The position numbers and the translations under genes are program-made. The notes beneath the pieces are model-generated. The model was not told where the DNA came from. It saw only the letters and a list, made by a program, of their open reading frames with translations, and did not search any database. Positions 21,059-31,838 of a DNA stretch of 64,000 nt are shown piece by piece (position 1 is the stretch's first letter; the number at the start of each line of letters is the position of its first letter). The stretch comes from Apostichopus japonicus (Eukaryota; Echinodermata; Holothuroidea; Aspidochirotida; Stichopodidae), in NCBI RefSeq assembly GCF_037975245.1, contig NC_092573.1, positions 1,730,001-1,794,000 of the forward strand, in the 5' to 3' direction.

Positions 21059-22279
21059 TTAGTCCTTCAACGAATTCCAAAAAGCAGTTGACAACCCTCT
21101 AAATGACTCTTCGATATCGACCCAGCCAGGAGATGTTTTTTCCTCCTCTTCCTGTTTATACTGTGCTGGTACGATCCTACCAATGTGTAAATCATCAACG
21201 CAGACTCCTGCTTTGAAAATGATTCCGAGTCGCGACAATTGAGGAGCGAAAGAAAAATTCTCCACTTTCAAATTTTGTTTTTTGATGTCGTGATAAAATT
21301 CATTGGCAACCTGTATTATGTCGGCATCTCTGGCTGTCGCTAAGAGTAATTCAGACACGGCACAACAATCGTTCATTTTATCATGGTCATTTTCAGCTGC
21401 TTCAAATATTTTCTCGTTCCCCGTCAATTTGGCAGCAGTGACTTTCTCCAGCTGATCAAGAAGTGCTGCTTTCTGAGAGTTTATTTTGTCTATCACTTCC
21501 TTCGTTATGTTCTCTATCGCATTCGAGATTTCAAGTTTCTGATCAAGAAGATTTCGCATGGATTCTTCTTTGCCATTGACGAAATTTGAGTTACGTTCGC
21601 GTCGTTTCTTGAGTTTCTCCAAGCCATCCTCTAGCCTTCTTCTCCTGGAATCGGTGATCTCATCCAGGGCAGTCACACGATGGTCACCTGTGTTGTGCTC
21701 AACGACGGTACAATCCCGGCAGACGGTTGTGTTGCATCTTTGGCAGAAGAATCGGAGAGGTTCTCCATGGTGATTAGGGCATTCTTCCTCCGCTGCTCCT
21801 TTACTCAACATTCCAATAACATCTGTGACATCCATCTGTAACATATCGGACAACTGAAGCACTGTATGCCCTTTGAAAGGCTTCATTCTTTCATGTTGAG
21901 TTTCACATACATTGCAAATGGCGCCCGAACACTCTTGACAATACACTTTAATATCTTCGCATTCGCATAGTTTACATTTACCTTTCAGTTCGGAAGGTGA
22001 CCCGAAGGTCTTCAATAAGTGCACATATTTTAAGAGAAATTCAACGAATGTATTACTTTTCAGGGCCTCGATCCCCTTCTTTGGTAGGAGGATATTTTCC
22101 TGGCAGCTAGGGCAAGTCACGGTCTCGTCAGCGAGCAGTAATTCCGCTAAACAATCTTTGCAGAATGTGTGTGAACATACCAGTATAGTAGGCCGCGTAT
22201 ATAGCTTCTTGCAGTGTCGACAAGTCAAGAAGGTTTCCGCAAACAGCGAAACTTTGGATGTATCGTAACCACTTGCCAT
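21059..22279 (-). CDS. TRIM-family RING E3 ubiquitin ligase, intronless (RING, B-box1, B-box2, coiled coil)
   Basis: A single open frame of 406 codons. A C3HC4 RING at residues 20-59 has C20, C23, C35, H37, C40, C43, C56 and C59. B-box 1 lies at 102-138 (CKLC...CQEC...CNVC). B-box 2 lies at 167-200 (CPNH...CQRC...CRDC, H195, H200). A predicted coiled coil follows at about 205-330, rich in K, E, L and R. This RBCC order is the TRIM hallmark; the RING recruits E2~ubiquitin and the coiled coil dimerises. The last 75 residues show no B30.2/SPRY, NHL or filamin repeat, so substrate choice cannot be read from the sequence. The start is the first ATG after the stop-bounded 5' end and leaves a complete RING. 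Single-exon TRIM genes are common in invertebrate deuterostome expansions. A family symbol cannot be assigned. Confidence 0.95.
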   Translation of the reverse strand: MASGYDTSKVSLFAETFLTCRHCKKLYTRPTILVCSHTFCKDCLAELLLADETVTCPSCQENILLPKKGIEALKSNTFVEFLLKYVHLLKTFGSPSELKGKCKLCECEDIKVYCQECSGAICNVCETQHERMKPFKGHTVLQLSDMLQMDVTDVIGMLSKGAAEEECPNHHGEPLRFFCQRCNTTVCRDCTVVEHNTGDHRVTALDEITDSRRRRLEDGLEKLKKRRERNSNFVNGKEESMRNLLDQKLEISNAIENITKEVIDKINSQKAALLDQLEKVTAAKLTGNEKIFEAAENDHDKMNDCCAVSELLLATARDADIIQVANEFYHDIKKQNLKVENFSFAPQLSRLGIIFKAGVCVDDLHIGRIVPAQYKQEEEEKTSPGWVDIEESFRGLSTAFWNSLKD

Positions 22280-23789
22280 GACTTCTCCAGTTCAGCAGTA
22301 CAGCAAGGACTCTCAGAATATCTCGAATATCCCACTTAGTACCTACTGATATCTTTATGACAACAGCTAACACTTTACATAGAAAGATGCAATATTCAAT
22401 GCTTTACTACTAGCTTGTTACGTGATCACAATACCAGTTATGAAACAGCTACTATTGCAAGTGCGCAATCATTTGCCACATCAACAATGTACCAACGAAC
22501 CACTGGGTTTACTGTACTGACAAACACCACAGAACTAAAACTCTCAGGTCTGCTATAGCTAGCAAGGTCACATATTCGATTGAAGGTTTTGGCTTCTGAA
22601 GTAGAACCATATAAACAAATCCACACTGCCTGTGTTCGCTCGAACAATTCTATGCGGGGATTTCAGTATAGTAGTTGTATACCTAAGAAAAAATTCGCTT
22701 AGATTAATTTATGACATATCTCTCCCACATTTCGTCATTATTGTAAAGTTGTTTTTGGTATTGCCAAAAATAAATTGCTTTTTTAACGCGCTGTAACAAA
22801 AATATTCATGATTTACCCTCACTAAATTCGGGGGGAGGAGGGGGGGGGGGTGCTGGGGGTACAAGAGAGGCTTGAAGGATGGACTCATAATAGAGGAAAA
22901 TGTACCAATGAGTGTGTGTAGTATATATAACATTTGAATATGTTTCTTTTATAGTTGCTTGAAGGTGAGATTGAAAGTTTAAAAGTTGAACTGCAGTTTC
23001 AGGAAAATTTCAGATTCATTCTCCAAATACATGGTCATCAGTGATAAGATTTTACAAATAACATGTAGGGAGAGGACCCTTGTAAAGGTGCACTCATTAC
23101 GGGTTTATTCAATAGTGTATAACAACTGACTGGAAGCAAGGTAATACACCTGCCTATTCGAACAACGGCAATTCATTTATTTGTATTCTGTTGATTAAAG
23201 GCCTTTTCAACCAATGACCTTGACCCAGGTTGTTGCCTATAGTTTTCAATCTGTTGCAATCCCAATCATACAATTTGAACAACTCGGGGTGCTGCATATT
23301 TGGTATACAATACAAACATGGCGTAGGCACCTACTGTTGACGTACAATATCTTTTCTGTCGTATTTCTTAAACAAGGTTACATGTAATCCAGACAAAAGT
23401 GTAAGCTTGAGTACAATCCAAGACTTCCGTTCCCTATCAGCGCAGTTCTCCAACTCTTACCCCCAACCTCCGCTTTTGAAAGAAAGAAAAAATTTGCGAA
23501 TTTGGCAGCAGGATATTGCATAACTCTAAATTTCAGTAACTGTAACTTTAGTACAGACCGAAGATCAAACAGTTTTACTTTTCGTGCGAACAACCAGAAT
23601 GCAGAATGCACTGAGGTTTCAATGACTTCATCACATTTAGAATTCTGCTTGTTCACCAAAAATAGCTCTTATACTATAAATGTACTGAACCACTATGTTG
23701 ATGTACAATTACACTAAGGCATGACAAACAGGTCAGTCTACTTACTGTTCATGGTAATGCACACCATTTACAGCCCCCCCCCCCCAATA

Positions 23790-24310
23790 TAAATAAATGT
23801 AGGGGTCTTGTACTCAATGTGATACATCCACACAATGCATGAGAAGTATTCATTATATCTGCCTTGAGATATCATGCTTAAAGGTTTTCAGAGTTTGACC
23901 TTTGGTGACCTCAAATGACGTTTGACTGACACCACCAACAACTTGATTCATGTACTCAATATGGCAAATCCATTTACCATGCATGAGAAGTATCCATGAT
24001 ATCTACCATGGGATCTACGTTTAAAAGGTTTTCAGTTTGACCACTGGTGACCCAGATTACCTTTGACCTCCACCCCAAAAAATTTGAGGTCACTTATTCA
24101 ATATAATGCATCCACATGCCAAGTAAGAAAAGTATTCATGCTTCCTAAGTTGAGATATCGTGTTTACAAAGTTTTCAATATTTGACCTCTGGTGACCTTT
24201 GACACCCACTAAAAACAGTAGGGTTCTTCCTCTCAATATGGGGCATCCAAATGCAAAGTGTGAGGTTCATCGCAGTTACCCTTCTTGAGATCTGTTTACA
24301 AGCTAGGCAT
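23790..24310. repeat. Diverged tandem repeat, about 140-bp unit, with TTTGACCT(T/C)TGGTGACC blocks
   Basis: Three to four copies share, in order: an ...ATATGG/AATGCATCCA block, AAGTATTCATG, GAGATATC, GTTTACAAAGTTTTCA, TTTGACCTCTGGTGACC and TTTGAC(C)TCCACC. Copy spacing is about 140 bases (AAGTATTCAT at about 23847, 23987 and 24130). Single related fragments lie near 28985, 32010-32190 and 33310-33540, so the family is both tandem and dispersed. Confidence 0.65.
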
Positions 24311-27300
24311 CAAAAACACCCACCAAGGCCTACATGAATGCTTCGACTCCCAATAATGGTAACTTGTGAATATTGCTTTGGTAGGCTTATTCTCGATTCC
24401 AGACTTTTCTTTCTATATATCGAATATAAACTTTTAAAGGCAATGAGGCTCTATATGTGTGCACTTCTGTTGACTTTTACTAATGGGTTGTGAGAACTTA
24501 AAAGGAATAGGCTACAGACCAAAAACAACAAGGATATATACTGACTTCATTCTGGATTTGCACTGGAGCACATGCTATTATAGGCTGTCATATATACAAA
24601 TCATGCAACCTGTCACGTGATTCAACTTGAGTAGTGGTGGTACCGTGTGAATAAATGAGGGCGGGGAGGGTGAGGTCACATCCCATATCTTTCAACCTGT
24701 TGTCAAGCCATCGTGAGATTGGAAAGAAATTTCATCCAGTCATGGATATGATCCATAAACATAGTTCCGACATACCTCAATGGTATGTGGTAGGGTGGGG
24801 GCTGAGGCAGTGCATTGGGAAGGGGTTCAACTGATTGTAAAAGTGGGATAAAAACGGCACGTTCCGAACATCATACCCAGTTCTCTACGATGGTCTATCC
24901 GCTGATTTTTTTCATACTACGCCAGTTCCTATGGGATAAGCTTAAACCCATGATAAGAGAAGAACATCACATTTCAAAGGTCTACGCACGTTTATTGTCA
25001 TACCGGTAGATTACATATCAGAATAATGGAGATCCTCATCCATGTACATAAAGGAAAATTGTTTGAATTAATCATGTTTTTTATATCAATTAATTGGAGC
25101 TGTTCAAACTTTGAACAGAATCTTCAACTGAGTTACAAGCTTATGATTGATATAAAGGTAAGCTGACACAAAAAAATGTTTTTTTCCTATATTCTCTGAA
25201 TCAGCTTTGGACATGTGATGCTTTCTTTTAATTCATTCTCATACATCTTTGTTTTGTTTTTTTGTTGTTTTTTTGTTGTTGTATTTTTTTTCAACCGTGT
25301 GATACAAAGAGGAACTAAATTTACTGAAAATATTAAAATGGAAAAAAAAAGAGAGAGAAAAGTTTTAATAGACATAATAGTGATTGAAACAGAGAAAAGA
25401 CAAAGATGTTAAGTTAAATTCGATGGAATCTGACTAAAATGATCTGACGGTGAAATAAATAAATTCTTGTTCATATAGTGCAGCATGAAGAGTACATACT
25501 GTAGCATTTCAACTTCTTGGCTTCATTTTTTTTCTGTACACAGCATTTCGAAATTAGCGTATAATTTCAGGTTAAATTCCATTCAATATGCAGGTTTCAT
25601 ATGTATAACCAAAGTCTGTCAAATTATACTTGCATGCTAGCATTCTATTCTCACCCTGCCCCCATCAGAATCCTTGCTATAACAAGTATGACTTCCACTT
25701 TAAAAAAAAAAAAATTAAAAAAAGTTAAAAGAAGAAGACAAAAAAAATGGGGTGAATTGCAATGAAACTTCAAGAAAGAAATCCATTCTGAGATTAATTT
25801 ATGTCTTTGGTATGCTTAAAAATAACAAGAAACTAACTAGCTACAAAGATTTCACAAACATTGGATATTATTAATTTTGACAAGAAAATGGGAAAAAAGA
25901 AAGAAGAAAACAGGGTGAAAAGAAGGCCGGATTTGATATCATGATCCAGTTGATCTTATTTACGGTAAAAAAGCCTGTTGATAGCAGTAAGAAGATACTA
26001 GAGTTAAATGACTTGGTCAAGTCAAAACCTCTGTTATGTGTAATACAATATTAATACATACATTGTCAATCTACTTACTGCAAGAGATCTGGAACTAGGT
26101 TACAATGGAGATAAATCAAAGTGAATGTGTATCATTTTACTTGTGAGTTAAATGACTTGGTCAAGTCAAAACTTCTACTTCATCCATAATGTAACATGGT
26201 TAATAATAACTAATTAAATATTTAAAAAAAAAACCTGTTTATAATTTTTCATTTGGGTAAGGGGATGGATGGGAGGGAGGATAAATGGATGGAAGGGAAC
26301 AATAAAGCTTGAGTGTGTGGCATGTGAGATGAAAGAAGTGGTAGATGAGAGTAGTAGATAATGAACCTATACTGGTTTGTTTTAGTGATAGGATGGGGAA
26401 GAGAGACCCTTCACCCCTTATCAGATACCATCATACATCTTACCAGTGTGTCTCACAGAAAGGTCAGGTGACATGTCATGTGATTTGCCTAATTACAGCT
26501 TTAAAGATCTCTTAAGGTACAGTGCAATGAAGTTTTAAAGCAACTTTGGTATTTTTCAATGTTTGGACCAAAGATACTGACCCTCACTATAACCAATAAT
26601 GTGGCAGGTAACCTAACTCAGAATACGTTGCAGTTTTTGCACCAAACGGAACTTTAATCAACAAGTAATCGAAAGGCTTTAATCTGCCCTCCACAGTTTT
26701 TTCGTTTTGGTATTAACAGTTATTGCAACACACTCTAATCAAGCCAAATATTTAAAAAAAAAACAATTGACTTTGTTATTGCTTGGAATAGAAACCTCGA
26801 TCTAGTTTGTCAATTAAGAACCATATGATGAAGCAGCAATTTGCGTCAGAATTCATAAAAAAAAAAAAAAATCATGTCCCGCTCTTAAAAGTACGGAGGA
26901 GCATGTACGGACAAAGGAGGTCAGAAATTAACAAACAGACTTGGATTTATGTTAATTTAGATATAAAGCCCATAATTTGAAGGAAACATGCATAAATGTA
27001 TGTTGTGAATAATCACCGGCAGCTGACCACCCCCCCTCCCCACCCCACCCCCCAAAAATAAATGGCGGCAACTCAAGAATATCATATAACTGTGAGTGAT
27101 AAATACAGAAAACAAAATAGTTTGAAAACATTCTTGATCAAAGTTCCATCAGAGCAGTCGATGATATGAAGTACAGAAATATGAGATAAGCTAAGATGTA
27201 GAAGAAAATATTGAGACATAAAATACTTTGTTTTGTACAATTTCATTCTTTTGTTTTTTGTTTTTTGTTTTTTAAAAGAGAATGAGACCCAAGTTTGAAC

Positions 27301-28569
27301 CGTTGTTGAAGACTGTACAGTAGACTGACTATGAGAATAATATTCAAATTATGTTTTTTCATATATTTTCAAAGAAATTTTTTTGTTTTTTTTCAGGCTC
27401 TTTTGCCTTTTCTCTCCTGATTGTTTTGGTACTTCTCTTGAATAAGCAGCTAAAAAACTCAGCTAACCATGTAGAGTGGAAGGTGATGAGGGTCTTGGAA
27501 GTAAAATTTGATTGGTTTAAGTTTTACAACAGCTTTACCAATTTTTTTCTTACTGAAAGACTTGACTATCTTGGAGGACACATTTAGCCAAATTTCCGCT
27601 CAGTTACAAGAAAGTTCAGAAAAATGAATTACAGAAATATTTTTCTTCATAAATGGAAAATATTTAAGCAGGTAGGAGATTTTTAAGTTCTACAATCTGC
27701 CTGGTTTTTGGTAAGTCTCTGGTATTTTGCTGTTCAATTATCCCGACAAACAGCTTCCGATTTGTTTTGAGGGAACACCCGACAACTGTCTTAAAATGAC
27801 GTTTTAATGAACCTCAAATTGAGATTAGGTCACATAATACAATACATGTAACAGATTAGACACAGCCGTTTATGGCTTTTGTAAGTCAAAACAGGACTCT
27901 CATTATGATCAGAGCAAACAATGATTCAAGGATAACAGAGTAAAAAGAAACACAAGATACTTTGCTTCTAAAATGAGTGGGTTTGAAAAATTATTTGTGC
28001 GTCTCGGACTTGACCAATCACGTTATAGTTACAAACAGGGTTAACAAGAATTTAAATATATTTAATTAAAGTAATTAATAAGCATTAATAAACAAATATG
28101 TACTGCCAGAGGCAACTATTTTTTAGAATTGAAGTCACGATGCTAACTTCTGCACAGAATCTACACGGTGATTCTTCTTGGCCAAGACAATGAGCAACGA
28201 ATAGAAAAAGCTGAACATTTGGCTTAACGCAATTACATCTGTTGCGAAAGAGATGTACGTGTGGAAACTTGTGGTGAACAAAAAAATATATCTATATGTT
28301 TCAGACACAAAAACTGGCTTTTCCTGTGGTATAACATGTATGCTATGATACCAATGCAATCAACTAACAACGCATTCGATAGTCGCACCGGAATGAAATT
28401 CCATTTTGCAAGAAAAAGCCAGCCTCTGAAAGTCTTTAACAGGTTGAATACATACTCGCATACATGAGTGACACTCTTCATGGTATCAACATGACCCTCC
28501 AACAAGACTTGCAGTCTGTCCTCATATAACTGCATATTTACCTGTGCTCATGCTATCCCTCATGGAGTT

Positions 28570-28760
28570 TTACCTGTGTATTTACTCCAGGTATTTGAGT
28601 TCTCTAGTATAAATACTACAGCAAGACTAAGTACTCATCAATTTGTTCTCAGAGCCTTGTACTTATCTTCACGCTGTTGTACTCATATTTAACAGTCTTC
28701 GTCTTTCTAACATACTCATACCTCATACCAGGACTCTTCAACAGCAGCTTTCCATGCGTT
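28570..28760 (-). repeat. Diverged relative of the 127-bp minisatellite unit, opposite orientation
   Basis: CTCAGAGCCTTGTACT and GTACTCATATTT read, on the minus strand, as the AGTACAAGGCTCT(A/G)AG and ATATGAGTAC blocks of the array at 36405-37485. Only these blocks match, so the copy is old or partial. Confidence 0.4.
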
Positions 28761-29002
28761 TTCGGCATTGTTAGTTGTACCTAAAGCCTACATGTAACCC
28801 ATAGAACAACCAGAACGTGATTATTCCTTGCCACATTTTATATGAGGACATTCAACAGTCGCAATGCATATAAGATTTTACTGAATGTTTGACCGTTTCT
28901 GACGAATCCAAGTGAGTAGCGATGCTCTCGAATGAATAATGAATTAAACCTTTGGAATTATTACGCTTAACAACATTTCAGACAATGACCTGTTGACCAC
29001 AA

Positions 29003-29015
29003 TGACCTTTGACCT
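29003..29015 (-). promoter_or_regulatory. DR1 nuclear-receptor-like site in a repeat
   Basis: TGACCTTTGACCT is a perfect AGGTCA-A-AGGTCA direct repeat (spacer 1) on the minus strand, the consensus for RXR/HNF4/COUP-TF type receptors. The same 13-mer plus CCACCAT occurs at 32033-32045. Function is unproven; the context is repetitive DNA. Confidence 0.35.
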
Positions 29016-31806
29016 CCACCATTATAAAATGAACAAGATTATTCCATTTTTTCCTCCTTAATTCAAAAAAAAAATTCTGGAAGGGTTGTCAATTACAGTT
29101 TATTACTGAAATATTATCTTCTTTGAAGCTTCATCATAGTAAATGCCTGCACTTGTGACATTTGCTGATGACAATGGCCAAAGACTGTATTGAGTTGATT
29201 CACATCATGTATGCGATCAAATGACAGGCTACCCTTACTGGTTATCTACTGTGAAATAAGTTTCAAAAGTTTACATGGTGATAAATAAACCGAACAAGGC
29301 TGTCTTTGATCAAGTTAGATACCATATAGAAAACCTTTCTGCCTGCATCATATTCATTCATAATGTATTTGTATTACTGATACTGCACATGCCACCAATA
29401 AGCCATGTCGAATGCTAATCTGTTCTTGATGAGTCAATCAAATTCCATTATGTAATTGAGATGTAATGCATTGATATCTGTCTCTTTGGAAAATTCAGCA
29501 TGAGTACAAACAGACATCTCAGCGGAAAAGTATCAACTTCCTGATTTGAAATAATTGTTTTATTTCTCACTTGAGACCTTCCAACCGGAAGTAAATTGAC
29601 CGTCCACGTCAGAACGAGACAAATGACTAAAGACAATCAAAAAACAAAGGATTTACAAAACACACCTGTTACATCTTACTTACGTTTTATCACATTTAAA
29701 AAATTAATTTCAATACAAAACACTCATATTCAAAATTCAACCAAATAATAATCATAATAATTTAATTTAACAAGTAGTCAGTTACATAACATAATGGTCG
29801 TTATCAGGAGATAAAAACACACCCACATCTTGAACAAAACAGATATACTTCAGGAGCAGACCCGCGGTAGCGATGATTGATGGATGCAACAACTTCCCTA
29901 ACCAGTTTCAGATGCAACTGTCTTCATGGGTATCTCAAAAGTCATTCCAACAATTCTGCCGGCTTTCCATCAAAAAAAAAAGGGACCTTGGCAATCGTCT
30001 TATTGGTATAACACTAAATGTGTGTGACTGCTCGTTAAAATTTGTAATTATTATCTATAGTCATATCAATCAAAATGTGTTTAACATAACATGAATTTTA
30101 GTTAATTGAGCCGCTGCTATGTTATTAGATGACTGTACCCTGGAAAGGGGTTACTTAACCCCAACCTCTACCCCCCTGCATTCAAAACATTTCAAACTAA
30201 CCTACTGTTAATAAAAAAAATAATAACTTCACACAAGAAGTAGTAGAATAAAAGAAAACCTTGAATAATTTTTGCACTTTTGTAATGTTGTTAACAGTTC
30301 GTTAAATAATAAAGAGTTGTTTTTGTCAACATAATTCTGCCCACAACTCACAGCCTCCCTGATATATCAAAATGACTTTCAAGAAGATAGTTTATTATAT
30401 GATAAATTATTAACTGCCTAATCTAGTGATTCAAATTCTAGCTGATTAAATATCACTTACTAAAATAACTTTTGTAAAGTTTACAAGAAGTTTCCTTCAA
30501 TCTCCATTCTCTTTCCCTGACATGGAGCAGCCAAGTGCGTTCGTTTCAGAACAATCTCCCATTTTTATTTTATTTTATTTTTTATCTTTTTTTCATCCTT
30601 ACATCACAAATCAACAGTATTTCAGTTAATTGGTTATTAAGTTTGCACACAATGAGGCACTGACCACCTTCTCAGAGATAACAATGACAACTAACTGCAC
30701 TCTTTACCTACAAAACACATCATACACAATTGACAGAAAGAATAAGTGGAAGGAGAAGGGGGGAAAACAAAACCCTTCTCACACCCCACACTAACAAAAA
30801 AAGAAAAAAAAAAAAGAGAAGGAAAAATGGTAAACTTTCAATTTGGAGACAAGAGTTAACATATCTCTGCCTGATTTAAATACAAAATACTGAAGGAGCT
30901 AGTCAAGACAAAACACAAGGGTAAAGTAGAATCTTGCATTGTGGGTAAAAGTTAAGGCAACTCAGCAGAAACCAACCACAGATCCATCATGCTCGGGGGT
31001 CTAATGCTTATCGTTACTATCTCCATGGCAACAGCTCCATGCACAAAAAAAGGGCTTAAAACGCTATACAGAGGTCACCAATGTTTAAATTTTATATCAG
31101 CCTAAGAGCTTTTACCGATGCTCCCTGGTATTGGCTTTGTAGCAGTCCAATGACTCAAAACGAATGAATAAAAACGAACAGGTTGTACAACACCTCAGTT
31201 TGATAATACTGTAGGGTAACAATTCCTCTTCCAAATAAAGCCCAACTTCTATTCCTCTGCTGAAAATGCCCAATGGACGGGGCAGGGGGTCACCTCTTGG
31301 CTGTGTTGGGATCTCCGGCTGTATCAGACAATTCTTTCTCATCCCCCATCTCTGCCCCTCTCTGTCAGAAGAAACCCTCTTTGGAGAGTAAAATGGGACC
31401 AAACCTCTCTGATGTCAATCCTCACCTTGTCAAGTACAACCAAACTAAGCAGAAAACAGTGGCAGATTTTCTTTCTTTCTCTCTTTCTTTGCTCACCCTG
31501 CTACTTTCAGAGTCACAATTGACGAACATCCCGAAATGAAACCCTGCCATGGTCGCTGAACATCGATGATGGAAAAGGTTTACGCGATAGACAGAATCAT
31601 TTAAACCCCTGTGGCCATCATCCAAATAGCCTTGCCGCTTTGAAGACCAACGTTTTTTTTTGCCCCAGATTAGAACTCCAGCCTTGAATATATATGTCTC
31701 GGTTTCTAACTTTATTGAATAGAAGTCTGACATTTTAACCATTCCTGTCTAGAATAAGAGGAGATCCAATTTGGAAGATGATAATGATAGCAGGCACCTC
31801 CATCTA

Positions 31807-31838
31807 TTAGCCGTCTTCTTTAGGCGGTGTAAACCAAC
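31807..31838 (-). CDS. UBE2Q2: UBE2Q exon 10: C-terminus and stop (32 bp)
   Basis: Found by searching for the invariant C-terminus. Acceptor AACAG at 31840-31839, then [10 protein letters not shown] and TAA. Phase matches exon 9 exactly. The 3' UTR extends to the left for an unknown distance. Confidence 0.95.

Larger units (their letters stand above)
22280..31806. other. Gene-poor region between TRIM and UBE2Q
   Basis: 9.5 kb without a supportable exon. It should contain the TRIM promoter (just above 22279) and the UBE2Q 3' UTR (just below 31807); the polyadenylation site cannot be fixed from sequence. Visible: G run 22847-22856, diverged repeats 23790-24310, T/A homopolymers near 25255, 25700, 26860 and 30785, a DR1 motif at 29003-29015, and a diverged inverted copy of the 127-bp minisatellite unit near 28570-28760. 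Confidence 0.55.

Noticed and set aside
28135-28535. Minus-strand frames with hydrophobic stretches (possible membrane-protein exon)
   Set aside because: No family pattern, no in-phase partner exon, and frames of this length are common in this window.
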